From NCBI GenBank assembly GCA_018436855.1, contig JAHDKO010000047.1, forward strand, positions 1 through 46,848: DNA of 46,848 bases. Reading direction: 5' to 3'. The translations under genes and the position numbers were made by a program. Shown here one piece after another: positions 18,154 through 28,681 of this stretch. Numbering within the stretch: the stretch's first letter is position 1; each line of letters starts with the position of its first letter. A model generated the notes under the pieces. The model was not told where the DNA came from, did no database searches, and saw only the letters and a list, made by a program, of their open reading frames with translations. Origin of the DNA: Deltaproteobacteria bacterium (GTDB lineage Bacteria > Desulfobacterota > Desulfomonilia > UBA1062).

Positions 18154-18209
18154 TGATCCGGTAGTTGATCGGGTTGGCCCCCTATCAGTTTTATGCTAGG
18201 TGAACGGCT

Positions 18210-18623
18210 ATGCCCAGGTATCACGACAAAATGAGACTTAAGAGATACATGATGAAACACGGAGAATGCGATCCCCTCACTGAATATCTTATCTGCAAAG
18301 GATTCAATGATGGGATAGTGGAGACTGGATTGGAAATTTTTGTTGATTCATGGGAAGAAGCTGTAAAATGGGCCATTGGCAATTATGACTCGGCAGACAT
18401 AGATTACGACCTCTACCAAAGGACAGAGCTCTACCAGGCAATGAAACATGTTTCTCCTGAACAGATAGCGCCTTATGCGGAAAGAATAGAAAAGGCTGAT
18501 AATTATTATAAAGAGCATACTGTAGAAAACAGCATCCCTCATGACTCCTACATCGATGAAGATCCGGATAGAAAAGTGCACTGGTGGCTTTTCCGCTCAC
18601 CGAAAATTGAGCCCGGCAAATAA
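18210..18623 (+). CDS. Unknown 137-aa protein between cas2 and the CRISPR leader
   Basis: I do not recognise this protein. It is soluble, rich in Asp, Glu, Tyr and Lys, with no signal peptide or membrane segment. The N-terminus is basic (MPRYHDKMRLKRYMMKHG); the middle is helical with SWEEAVKWAIGNYDSADIDYD, and it ends in RKVHWWLFRSPK. AGGTGA lies seven bases before the ATG, which supports translation. It starts 56 bp after cas2 on the same strand and ends only 133 bp before the first repeat. Its composition is AT-richer than cas1 and cas2. It could be part of the adaptation operon or a later insertion at the leader end. Confidence 0.7.
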   Translation: MPRYHDKMRLKRYMMKHGECDPLTEYLICKGFNDGIVETGLEIFVDSWEEAVKWAIGNYDSADIDYDLYQRTELYQAMKHVSPEQIAPYAERIEKADNYYKEHTVENSIPHDSYIDEDPDRKVHWWLFRSPKIEPGK

Positions 18624-18756
18624 AGTCATATAAAGGACATCCGGCATAATGGAGAATAAAACAAACACTGATTCAGGGTGCCTTTACATAAGAAAAAGTT
18701 CCGTAGATTTTTAAGTCGAAGGATATCTGACATGATGTCAGATGGTTACAGGAAGT
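18624..18756 (+). promoter_or_regulatory. CRISPR leader
   Basis: An AT-rich 133-bp stretch without a gene directly before the first repeat. It lies on the cas2 side, and the degenerate repeats are at the other end, so new spacers should enter here. It probably carries the array promoter. It includes a perfect palindrome at 18725-18743. I did not find a clear match to the IHF consensus. Confidence 0.8.
18725..18743. promoter_or_regulatory. Perfect palindrome in the leader, 13 bp before the first repeat
   Basis: ATCTGACAT, one G, then ATGTCAGAT: a 9+1+9 inverted repeat with no mismatch. Its position relative to the first repeat is where leader-binding factors guide integration in other type I-E systems. 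Protein binding is inferred. Confidence 0.75.
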
Positions 18757-21700
18757 GTGTTCCCCACATGCGTGGGGATGAACCGACGGCATGTAAGACG
18801 GATGTGAAGGCGAAGAAGTGTTCCCCACATGCGTGGGGATGAACCGGTTACACGCAGTATGTCATGGAGGTGAGCGATGTGTTCCCCACATGCGTGGGGA
18901 TGAACCGAAGAGCATTCCGGTCAAGGATATGATGGTATTGTGTTCCCCACATGCGTGGGGATGAACCGATCATCCCGATTGGTCCGCGCAGAGAGTCGAA
19001 GTGTTCCCCACATGCGTGGGGATGAACCGGACTTGATGCCCTTGCCGTTCATGGCCGCCGTGTGTTCCCCACATGCGTGGGGATGAACCGCAGGCTGTTG
19101 CAAGAAAGAGGCGCAGGTTCTTGTGTTCCCCACATGCGTGGGGATGAACCGGCCCTGAATGCCTTCCGGCTTCCTGCCGCACTGTGTTCCCCACATGCGT
19201 GGGGATGAACCGCAATAACAATCCTGTCAATATTTGTTGTCAATGTGTTCCCCACATGCGTGGGGATGAACCGATTTGGAACAATTCGACTGTTGGTTAT
19301 ATTCAGTGTTCCCCACATGCGTGGGGATGAACCGCTGAACTTGTGGACTATCAGCCTCCCCGGACAGTGTTCCCCACATGCGTGGGGATGAACCGCCGAG
19401 CCTTATCTCGCCATCCTTGACGCTCACGTGTTCCCCACATGCGTGGGGATGAACCGATGTCCAAACGCGTGCAGATCTCCACCGAGGAGTGTTCCCCACA
19501 TGCGTGGGGATGAACCGGACTATGGGAATTCCAGCAAATGTAACCACCTGTGTTCCCCACATGCGTGGGGATGAACCGTAGGGCTCCCATGACACAGGCT
19601 GAACCGATCAGTGTTCCCCACATGCGTGGGGATGAACCGCCTCGGGAGTGCATGCCGCGCCAAAGATCGTCGTGTTCCCCACATGCGTGGGGATGAACCG
19701 CTGTTTGAGATGCTCCAGGTGGCGGATGTGCGGTGTTCCCCACATGCGTGGGGATGAACCGTTGGCCGAGATCTCGGTGGCCGCGATGCGGTAGTGTTCC
19801 CCACATGCGTGGGGATGAACCGGCCTGCTGGTCCTTGAATTTCCGGATGGTGAAGTGTTCCCCACATGCGTGGGGATGAACCGTGTTCCTGGAGGTAAAC
19901 GAGAAGGACGGTAGCGTGTTCCCCACATGCGTGGGGATGAACCGACCGATCTCCCCCGGTGGTTCGATACGCTCTGGTGTTCCCCACATGCGTGGGGATG
20001 AACCGTAGCATGACCGCAACGGCAATGCAAGAATAAAGTGTTCCCCACATGCGTGGGGATGAACCGCTGATTCAGATGGTGGAGCCGAGAGAAGTCCGGT
20101 GTTCCCCACATGCGTGGGGATGAACCGAGTTTCCATCCCCCCCAAGTCCATCATCATGAGTGTTCCCCACATGCGTGGGGATGAACCGGAGCACGGTGAC
20201 GCGCTCAGACGCGCACTGGGGTGTTCCCCACATGCGTGGGGATGAACCGTGCAACCGCTCCAATGACGAGACGATGGAACTGTGTTCCCCACATGCGTGG
20301 GGATGAACCGCTATCAATGAGAAGTCGGTTATGATGAGATACGTGTTCCCCACATGCGTGGGGATGAACCGATGCCGTGAACGGTGTTCGGCCCCCAGAC
20401 AACGTGTTCCCCACATGCGTGGGGATGAACCGCTCCCATTGCTCAGGCAATACGCACAGGTCAAGTGTTCCCCACATGCGTGGGGATGAACCGGTTCAGC
20501 CTGTCGTTTCTTTCACCCTCCGGCGGTGTTCCCCACATGCGTGGGGATGAACCGGCTGTGTCGAGGTCGATGAACCAGTTGTCCACGTGTTCCCCACATG
20601 CGTGGGGATGAACCGGAATAGAGACAGTATGGGGCCTGAGTGACTTTGTGTTCCCCACATGCGTGGGGATGAACCGCACCATTCGACATTCGCAAGTACA
20701 AGGACAAATACACAGGTGTTCCCCACATGCGTGGGGATGAACCGGGCCAGCCGTTCGCTATCGACCTGCCGGGGGTGTGTTCCCCACATGCGTGGGGATG
20801 AACCGGTGGAGAGAATTTACCGGATGGCGATGAATTGGTGTTCCCCACATGCGTGGGGATGAACCGTACAGCGTGATCACCACGGAACTGTCCGAGATGT
20901 GTTCCCCACATGCGTGGGGATGAACCGCGGAACCCCGTTTCCCCCGAAAGGACAGAAACGTGTTCCCCACATGCGTGGGGATGAACCGCGACGCAGGAGG
21001 TCCAGGCCGAGAAGGCCGCAGTGTTCCCCACATGCGTGGGGATGAACCGCGGGTGCATGAGTTGTACGGCATGGTGATCAAGTGTTCCCCACATGCGTGG
21101 GGATGAACCGGCTTTCCCGCCTTGATAAGCATGTCTCTTACTGTGTTCCCCACATGCGTGGGGATGAACCGAATATATATTGTCGTAAGGAGGGTAATAT
21201 GAAGTGTTCCCCACATGCGTGGGGATGAACCGGCCCTGATGTCTCCAAAGATCGGTGCGGCATCGTGTTCCCCACATGCGTGGGGATGAACCGGCAGGAT
21301 ACAAGGCAATCGTGGTAGATTCCATGTGTTCCCCACATGCGTGGGGATGAACCGAACTTGAATCCCCCGCCATCGCTTTCTTGAAAGTGTTCCCCACATG
21401 CGTGGGGATGAACCGATATGGTTCGGCTGTGAACTCCTGGCGAACTAGTGTTCCCCACATGCGTGGGGATGAACCGGGAAGAAGAAGCAGCAGCTACTCA
21501 ATTCACCGGTGTTCCCCACATGCGTGGGGATGAACCGCAAGTCAGGGAAGCCTCTCATGAGAAAACGAAGTGTTCCCCACATGCGTGGGGATGAACCGGA
21601 GACCCTGAACACCTTGTCGGTCAGTGGTTAGTGTTCCCCACATGCGTGGGGATGAACCGATAGACCGGGCAATGGGGAAAATGAGGATCTGGTGTTCCCC

Positions 21701-24527
21701 ACATGCGTGGGGATGAACCGGGCATCGCGCAGCCCCTCAAGTCCACGAGCGTGTGTTCCCCACATGCGTGGGGATGAACCGGCGGGCAACCGAACATGGA
21801 TCTGTGCTGCGACGTGTTCCCCACATGCGTGGGGATGAACCGCTCTCGTCCATGGAGGACGCCACCCTGCGGGTGTGTTCCCCACATGCGTGGGGATGAA
21901 CCGACGATCATCCGGTCCCATATCGCGTAGTCATCGTGTTCCCCACATGCGTGGGGATGAACCGCGATAATACCGTCCCACTCATAATCTGGAAAAGTGT
22001 TCCCCACATGCGTGGGGATGAACCGGTCTACGGCGGCACCTACAACGACCAGTTTTAGTGTTCCCCACATGCGTGGGGATGAACCGTAAGGGGAGGGCTC
22101 TCCATTTCGCTAATGCCTGTGTTCCCCACATGCGTGGGGATGAACCGTGTGCAACAAGGTTTCCCTGAGAAGGAACTTAGTGTTCCCCACATGCGTGGGG
22201 ATGAACCGAAAAGGAACCCACCGAAGAACTACAAACGAGCGTGTTCCCCACATGCGTGGGGATGAACCGAGACGAAAGATGGCTATCAGATTGAATTAGG
22301 TGTGTTCCCCACATGCGTGGGGATGAACCGTTGAGGTTTGAGTTCAGCGCACCTGACCGGGGGTGTTCCCCACATGCGTGGGGATGAACCGCGACTTTTT
22401 GAAACCAGAAGTAGGCGAATATCGTGTTCCCCACATGCGTGGGGATGAACCGAATTACCGCCGGGCAGAATTGGCTATTTGGTAGTGTTCCCCATATGCG
22501 TGGGGATGAACCGACATTGAAAGGCTCATGAACCGCATCGTCAAGAGTGTTCCCCACATGCGTGGGGATGAACCGTTCTATCTTCACGAATGATGCCGTC
22601 TGGAGCTGTGTTCCCCACATGCGTGGGGATGAACCGGCTCGATCACCCACGAGCCGCACTCCCGCCATGTGTTCCCCACATGCGTGGGGATGAACCGAGC
22701 CCCGGCCGGCGAAGCCGGCGGCCAGAAAGGTGTTCCCCACATGCGTGGGGATGAACCGGGTGAGAATGAAATGTCTGCGACTGAACAAAGGTGTTCCCCA
22801 CATGCGTGGGGATGAACCGGACCTTACCACGACACCGCAGGGAAGGGAATTGTGTTCCCCACATGCGTGGGGATGAACCGTATAATCCCGATAGGTAATA
22901 TTAACCACAAATGTGTTCCCCACATGCGTGGGGATGAACCGTGCTTGATACTCCGTGCTTTATTTTGGGAGGGGTGTTCCCCACATGCGTGGGGATGAAC
23001 CGGACTGGCAAACGCGCAAATCACCTGTGTATGAGTGTTCCCCACATGCGTGGGGATGAACCGAGCGACGCCATGATACCGATCATGGCCAACCTGTGTT
23101 CCCCACATGCGTGGTGATGAACCGTGCGACCACGATTTTATTATCGGGCGTCCGTGGTGTTCCCCACATGCGTGGGGATGAACCGTCGGGTTCCTGCTTC
23201 TGTGGTCGCTTTATGTCGTGTTCCCCACATGCGTGGGGATGAACCGGGCCTCCTCCCGCGCAATGATGCCCTCTGCAAGTGTTCCCCACATGCGTGGGGA
23301 TGAACCGGCTCTGGAGGAATGGAAGGAAGATCGGATCGCGTGTTCCCCACATGCGTGGGGATGAACCGGGGCAATCACGGTCAACGGCAAGACTGAGCGC
23401 GTGTTCCCCACATGCGTGGGGATGAACCGGAATCCCTCGGGGGTTTTCCCGATCCGTGGCGGTGTTCCCCACATGCGTGGGGATGAACCGTGGGCAGACG
23501 GCGAGAAGGAGTTTCTTGCCCAGTGTTCCCCACATGCGTGGGGATGAACCGGCTCTGCGATAAACACCCCCCTCCCCGCCCCTGTGTTCCCCACATGCGT
23601 GGGGATGAACCGGTATAGTTGTAGTTTGATGGATCGATAATGATGTGTTCCCCACATGCGTGGGGATGAACCGATCACCAGCTTGAGATCGTGGATGGAT
23701 AGAAGGTGTTCCCCACATGCGTGGGGATGAACCGGTACGCTCCGAACCTTGCCGTCAGCGATTCTCGTGTTCCCCACATGCGTGGGGATGAACCGAATTC
23801 ATCCCCTACCTCCCTACGGCCTGCTTGGTGTTCCCCACATGCGTGGGGATGAACCGGCCTCGAGCGGCCCGCGGAACATTTGCGCGTAGTGTTCCCCACA
23901 TGCGTGGGGATGAACCGCACAACTTGGAAAGGCTGATGAGATGAGAGAGGTGTTCCCCACATGCGTGGGGATGAACCGGTAGTGCTAGCAATAGATACAG
24001 CACAAATAGTGTGTTCCCCACATGCGTGGGGATGAACCGCTGATTCCCCTGTTTGAGTACGAGCGGTTCTAGTGTTCCCCACATGCGTGGGGATGAACCG
24101 CGTTGTACTCATCCCGCAGAAGCTCAACCGTCGTGTTCCCCACATGCGTGGGGATGAACCGCTGTGCGCCGAGGTCATTAAAATGCAGAAGAAGTGTTCC
24201 CCACATGCGTGGGGATGAACCGGGCGAGTCGCTGTTCTGCTCGTTGTCGGGGAAGTGTTCCCCACATGCGTGGGGATGAACCGGCGGTCTCCGACACCGG
24301 GCACGGCACCGACCTGTGTTCCCCACATGCGTGGGGATGAAGCCGATGGGCATGGCCTCCGACCAGGCCGCGACCTGTGTTCCCCACATGCGTGGGGATG
24401 AACCGTCCTTGGGCGCGAGGTCCGACTTCGCGATGACGTGTTCCCCACATGCGTGGGGATGAACCGGCGCTACCGATCCGGCGCACGCGAATCGGACTGT
24501 GTTCCCCACATGCGTGGGGATGAACCG
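18757..24527 (+). CRISPR. Type I-E CRISPR array, 95 repeats and 94 spacers
   Basis: The 29-bp repeat starts GTGTTCCCCACATGCG and ends TGGGGATGAACCG. It contains the CCCCAC/GTGGGG hairpin typical of type I-E and matches the E. coli repeat style. The unit is 61 bp. I followed repeat starts across the array: all but three spacers are 32 nt. Exceptions are 39 nt (20677-20715), 33 nt (22514-22546) and 31 nt (24346-24376, after a repeat with an inserted G). Repeat variants: C to T in the one at 22485, G to T in the one at 23096. No duplicate spacer was noticed. Leader and orientation place the newest spacers at the left. The minus strand of the array has no stop codon within the repeat, so long false reading frames run across it. 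Confidence 0.98.
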
Positions 24528-24559
24528 GAGAGGAAGCAACTATCCGGAAATTCCGGGTA

Positions 24560-24659
24560 GTGTTTACCACACACGTGGTGATGAACCCAATGTGCACATA
24601 TCATTGTGAATACACTTTACCCTTTCAGTGGTGTTTTCCATCTTCGTGGGGACAAACCG
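24560..24659 (+). repeat. Two degenerate terminal CRISPR repeats
   Basis: 24560-24588 matches the repeat at 23 of 29 positions, one unit (61 bp) after the last good repeat. 24631-24659 is a weaker match, after a 42-nt gap. In both, the hairpin is kept: the first has a C-G pair changed to A-T and a C-G changed to T-G; the second uses T-G pairs. Degenerate repeats at the leader-distal end are usual and mark the oldest part of the array. Confidence 0.85.
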
Positions 24660-25214
24660 GCAACGTGTGACAGCGAATTATATACGGGCTGAATATGGAT
24701 AGAAGATATTCCGGAATATTTGCGAGATGTAACTTGATCCATTCTGAACACCAAGGGCTCTGTAACGTATTAGGCCTGTTGCAGACGGGAATTTTAAAGT
24801 CTGCCGGCACACAAGAGAGGGAAAGGATCGGACCGGCTCACGATCAGATCCGCATGCGGCTGCTAGGCAGGGTGGCCCCCTCGCTGCATGCGCCCTTTAG
24901 AGAAGGACAGACTATACCACTGGAAGAAAAAATCAGGAGGGAGCAGGGAAATATGGTAAAATATGCATGGCCCGGGCTGAGTCTGTGGCTGTTAAAAACC
25001 CGGCGCGGAAAGGCTGTGCTGCTCATACATGTGCCCATGAACCGATCGGGTATGAGTGGGGCGAAAAGCCATCTCATGACCCAGAGAATACCCTTTACCC
25101 CTCCGATGTCACCAAGGCCGGTTCCGGCTCTTTGTTTGAGATTTCGGTATGAATCATGATAGATAAAATCAGGAAGTATGCCGGGTGCCTGAAAAACCGG
25201 TGAGGAGGATGCCG
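24660..25214. other. Gap between the array and the TPR gene, no gene recognised
   Basis: About 550 bases without a convincing gene. Frames exist on both strands (for example 24695-25159 plus and 24844-25296 minus), but they overlap each other, lack ribosome sites and have no recognisable sequence. The promoter of the TPR gene should be here, but I could not define it. Confidence 0.5.
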
Positions 25215-26222
25215 ATGGCAGGAGCAAAAAAGAAGACCGGCAAATCGGGGAAGAAGAGGCGTAAGCCTGGCGGGCCCGGGCCTCAGAGTGATTCAAGGGG
25301 TGGGGAACGCACCGCTGCCCGGTTCTCGCGGTTCGCTACCGAGCGGGTCAACCGGAAAATCGCGAAGCTGGTCGAGGGAGAGAGCTTCCGCGACATGGAC
25401 GAGCTTGACCGCTTCATTACCCGGGCCATGGAAGAGGGGACCCTCGATGCCGCGAGCAGCGGGCCTGCGGGAATGGACGACCCGGATGAGCAGGCCCAGG
25501 AGCTTGCATTCCAGGCCATGGAAGAGCCTGATGACCGCAAGGCCCTGTCACTTGCCCGCAGGGCCCTGAAGCTCGATCCCGAGAGCGTCGATGCCCGGTC
25601 GGTCGAGATACAGATCACCATGGATGATCCTCAGGAGCGGGTAAGGGCTTATAAATCACTGCTGGAGCGGGCGCGCAAGGACATGGGCAAGCAGTTCTTC
25701 GAGGAAAACAAAGGCCAGTTCTGGGGAGTGGTGAACACCAGGCCCTTTATGAGGGCACTCGAATACCTGGCCGACTTGCTGGTCTCGCAGGAAAGGTTCG
25801 AAGAGGCCATCGCCGTGTATGAAGAAATGATCGAGCTCAACCCCGAAGACAACCAGGGGGCCAGGGACAGCCTGCTCGGCCTCTACCTGGGAGAGGGCGA
25901 CGTGCTGAGGGCGCGCTCGCTCCTGAATAGATATCACGAAGACGACCTGGCCGTGTTCTCCTGGGGCAGCGCGATCGAGCGTTTTCTCTCCGGCGACCTG
26001 CCGGAGGCGCGGGATGCGCTCAAGAAAGCTGTCAGGGCCAATGCCTTTGTCCTCGCCATCATGGCCGGGATCGAGGAGATGCCCGAAGACTACGACGGCG
26101 GGTTTTCTCCCGGAGATATCAACGAGGCCTGGTACTGCCTCATGGAGCTCGGACCCGTGTGGGAAAAACAGCCCGATGTCCTGACCTGGATTGCGTCCGA
26201 GCTGCCCGGGCTCATATCATAG
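25215..26222 (+). CDS. Tetratricopeptide-repeat protein
   Basis: A 335-residue protein. A very basic N-terminus (AGAKKKTGKSGKKRRKPGG) leads into helical repeats. TPR-like units can be seen at KALSLARRALKLDPESVDA and at FEEAIAVYEEMIELNPEDN, followed by LLGLYLGEGDVLRARSLLNR. The protein is probably cytoplasmic and binds other proteins or nucleic acid through the basic tail. GAGGAGG six bases before the ATG at 25215 sets the start; a GTG at 25185 and ATG at 25209 are in frame but less likely. No partner gene is adjacent. Confidence 0.82.
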   Translation: MAGAKKKTGKSGKKRRKPGGPGPQSDSRGGERTAARFSRFATERVNRKIAKLVEGESFRDMDELDRFITRAMEEGTLDAASSGPAGMDDPDEQAQELAFQAMEEPDDRKALSLARRALKLDPESVDARSVEIQITMDDPQERVRAYKSLLERARKDMGKQFFEENKGQFWGVVNTRPFMRALEYLADLLVSQERFEEAIAVYEEMIELNPEDNQGARDSLLGLYLGEGDVLRARSLLNRYHEDDLAVFSWGSAIERFLSGDLPEARDALKKAVRANAFVLAIMAGIEEMPEDYDGGFSPGDINEAWYCLMELGPVWEKQPDVLTWIASELPGLIS

Positions 26223-26304
26223 GAGCCTGATCCGATGACCGGGTGAAAGGGCCGGAGCCGTGCATGTCCGGAAAGCGCGGTGCGCGCGTGCGGCCTGCCG
26301 GAGA

Positions 26305-26331
26305 CTGTGTCGGCTGTGTCGGCTGTGTCGG
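26305..26331. repeat. Three tandem copies of a 9-bp unit
   Basis: CTGTGTCGG is repeated three times without change, followed by two looser copies (CTGCAGCGG, CTGCATCCGG). It lies in the gap between the TPR gene and the end of the rhlE-type gene. Confidence 0.8.
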
Positions 26332-26383
26332 CTGCAGCGGCTGCATCCGGCTGACGTGCACGCGGGCGGGCGGATTCCGCGCG

Positions 26384-27589
26384 TCAGCCCCGCGCCTGTG
26401 CCGATCGGATGGATGCGGTATTCCCCCCCGGGCGCCTCGACGCCTGCCGGGCACGGTCGGGCATGCTTGCAGCGTAGTCGAAGCCCGGCAGTTTCCTGCG
26501 GGCAACGGTCTCGCCCAGAGTGCGCTCGATGGCGGCGATCATCCTCGCGTCGTCGCGCGTCACAAAGGTAAACGCCTCGCCCGTGCGCGATGCGCGGCCC
26601 GTGCGGCCGATCCGGTGTGTATAGGCGTCGGCCGTGTCCGGGATGTCGAAATTGATCACGTGGGATATGGCCGAGATGTCGAGCCCGCGGGCAGCGATAT
26701 CCGTTGCCACCAGGACGCGGTACGCGCCGCTGCGGAAGCCCTCGATTGCGCGGTTGCGCTTGTTCTGCGACAGGTCACCCTGCAGCGACACGGCCTGATG
26801 ACCCGCGTGCGAAAGCTGGCGCGCCAGGCGCTCGGCGCGGTGCTTCGTCCGCGTGAACACCAGCACCGACCCTGTCTGCGTGCGCGCAAGCAGCTCTTTT
26901 AAGAGCGCGGTCTTCAGATGGTGCTCCACGGGATACAGGGCATGCGATACCGTGGAGGCCGGCTTCATATGGCCGATCTGCACCGTGACTGCATCGTGCA
27001 GCATCTCGTCTGCCAGATGGCGCAACTCGGCGGGCATGGTGGCGGAAAAGAGCATGGTCTGACGCTTTGCGGGCAGCACTTTGACAATGCGGCGGATGTC
27101 CGGAAGAAAGCCCATGTCGAAAAGCCGGTCGGCCTCGTCGATCACCAGATACTCCACGCCCTTGAGGTCAATGCTCCTGCGGGTGATGTGGTCGAGCAGC
27201 CTGCCCGGACAAGCCGCGACAATCTCCACCCCGCGCCTGAAGGCGGAGGCCTGGGGCACGATGTCTATGCCGCCGAACACGGCCATGCTTTTCAGGCCCG
27301 TGCCTTTGCTCAAGACCTTGAACGCCTCGTTGGTCTGCGAGGCCAGCTCGCGGGTGGGAGCCAGGATCAGTGCCCGGATGCGGCGGCGCGGGCCCTGGCT
27401 GAGTCTCTGGATCAGGGGCAGGGCAAAGGCCGCGGTCTTTCCGGTGCCGGTCTGGGCAAGGCCAAGCAGGTCGCGTCCAGCGAGGATGGGCGGTATGGCC
27501 TTTTCCTGAATGGGTGTGGGGGTGTCGTATCCCTGGCCCGCGATGGCGGCAAGAATGTCCCGGTTCAGATTGAATGCATCGAATTTCAT
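26384..27589 (-). CDS. rhlE: DEAD-box ATP-dependent RNA helicase, RhlE type
   Basis: A 401-residue protein. Motifs in order: Q motif TPTPIQ (23-28), AQTGTGKT (45-52), PTRELA, DEAD (151-154), LFSATMP, LVFTRTKHRAERLA, VATDIAARGLDI and HRIGRTGR. Family members unwind short RNA duplexes in ribosome assembly or RNA decay. The C-terminal tail after the helicase core is short and basic. AAGGAGA lies just upstream of the ATG. The gene stands alone on its strand. Confidence 0.93.
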   Translation of the reverse strand: MKFDAFNLNRDILAAIAGQGYDTPTPIQEKAIPPILAGRDLLGLAQTGTGKTAAFALPLIQRLSQGPRRRIRALILAPTRELASQTNEAFKVLSKGTGLKSMAVFGGIDIVPQASAFRRGVEIVAACPGRLLDHITRRSIDLKGVEYLVIDEADRLFDMGFLPDIRRIVKVLPAKRQTMLFSATMPAELRHLADEMLHDAVTVQIGHMKPASTVSHALYPVEHHLKTALLKELLARTQTGSVLVFTRTKHRAERLARQLSHAGHQAVSLQGDLSQNKRNRAIEGFRSGAYRVLVATDIAARGLDISAISHVINFDIPDTADAYTHRIGRTGRASRTGEAFTFVTRDDARMIAAIERTLGETVARRKLPGFDYAASMPDRARQASRRPGGNTASIRSAQARG

Positions 27590-27949
27590 AGGTTCTCCTT
27601 GTTATGGAAGCTGTTTGCGAGGGAGCTTATAGGTGACGGGACATACGACGCCCGAGTGGTGCATTTCCGGCGATAAGCCCATGTCTGCTCTTTCGTTCCC
27701 CTGGTTCACGCTTCGGGGGTTATTTCTGAAAAACGGAAGAGGATCAACGACAGGGCCCCTTAAGAAAAAGGCTTTGATGATATCTTCACGGGCGGACCAT
27801 GCTTCAAGCCGCCGGTTCGTCATTCAGATTGCGCACATCCCTACGTGCTCTTTCGACTGCTGTCAAGCAAAAAAGAGCGCATAAGTCCGTACATGGAGTC
27901 AAGCCGGGCCAATCCTCCCTGACGAGCGCCCGCAAGAGGGAGATAGGGC
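27590..27949. other. Upstream region of the rhlE-type gene, no gene recognised
   Basis: 360 bases without a supported gene. A TTGACA hexamer on the minus strand (27861-27866) points toward the helicase gene, but no good -10 box follows. Short frames on both strands show no family resemblance. Confidence 0.4.
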
Positions 27950-28393
27950 CTACTCTCTCTCCTGAGGGCTCAGAAGCACGCGCTCTCCCTTTCTGAGGCC
28001 GGAGAGAATCTCCACCAAATCGTTATCCGCCCGACCGGTCTTCACCAGGCGGGAGAAAATCCGGCCGTCTTTGACCACCCTGATCATCTCAAGATGCCCC
28101 ACCCGGTGCACACAGGAAAGAGGAACCCTTATCGCCTCACGGGGCCTTTCCCTCGCCAGGAGCCTGTCGATCGCCTCAGCGAGAATGCCGCCCGAACCTC
28201 CCTCGCATCTCACCTCGATCACGCGTGCCCCCTCGTGAAGAGGGGCTCCTGTTTCCTCCTGGATGACATCGGGCACGGGCCTGCTGCGAAACGAGCCAAA
28301 GCCCCAGAAAATCCCGATAACCACGCCGATCGCGACAACGGTCCATTTCAAAAATCCCAGAAAATCCCTCTTCCCGTCTGTATGCCCGCCCAT
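27950..28393 (-). CDS. Membrane-anchored protein, resembles the C-terminal part of membrane fusion proteins
   Basis: A 147-residue protein. Residues about 12-32 (FLKWTVVAIGVVIGIFWGFG) form one membrane segment. The rest should be outside the cytoplasmic membrane. The end (VVKDGRIFSRLVKTGRADNDLVEILSGLRKGERVLL) closely resembles the last beta domain of RND/HlyD-type periplasmic adaptor proteins, but the lipoyl and hairpin domains are absent. It may be a truncated adaptor or a stand-alone small protein. GAGGAGG nine bases upstream supports the start. No transporter gene is adjacent. Confidence 0.65.
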   Translation of the reverse strand: MGGHTDGKRDFLGFLKWTVVAIGVVIGIFWGFGSFRSRPVPDVIQEETGAPLHEGARVIEVRCEGGSGGILAEAIDRLLARERPREAIRVPLSCVHRVGHLEMIRVVKDGRIFSRLVKTGRADNDLVEILSGLRKGERVLLSPQERE

Positions 28394-28432
28394 ATGCGGC
28401 GCCTCCTCACGTATTCAAAAAAAGGTGACAAC

Positions 28433-28672
28433 ATGGAGGAAACAAACAGGAAAACACAGGTGCGTGTCAATACCCTGGTTGATTTCTCCGGCCCTGATTT
28501 GCCGAACTCTTCAATCAGGGCGGTCCTCCATATGCCGATTTTCAATGCGCGGATACCTCCCTTGATCAATGAACATACCGGGAGAGGACTCATCCGGGCA
28601 TGGAGTGTCCGAAGGACTGGTGAACAGACGTTGTCCAGCCGGAAAAATTTTATTGAATACTGGATAGTATGA
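28433..28672 (+). CDS. Possible small protein of 79 aa, doubtful
   Basis: An ATG preceded by AAAGGTGACAAC opens 79 codons (METNRK-like start, ending FIEYWIV). The reading frame has no recognised relative, and the rest of the gap (28394-28763) holds no other candidate. It is kept only because of the ribosome site; it could be noise. Confidence 0.2.
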   Translation: MEETNRKTQVRVNTLVDFSGPDLPNSSIRAVLHMPIFNARIPPLINEHTGRGLIRAWSVRRTGEQTLSSRKNFIEYWIV

Positions 28673-28681
28673 AGATTTGAA

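Noticed and set aside
18921..24597. Many minus-strand reading frames with repeated peptides such as [19 protein letters not shown] and SSPRMWGT
   Set aside because: They are the CRISPR repeat translated in its three minus-strand frames; the repeat has no stop codon on that strand. Such spurious proteins are well known.
24695..25296. Overlapping frames of about 150 codons on both strands after the array
   Set aside because: They have no ribosome sites or recognisable sequence, and they overlap each other and the start of the TPR gene.
26264..26902. Plus-strand frame with CVGCVGCVGCSGC, like a cysteine-rich peptide
   Set aside because: The Cys pattern comes from a 9-bp tandem repeat, the frame runs antisense through the helicase gene, and no modifying enzyme is near.
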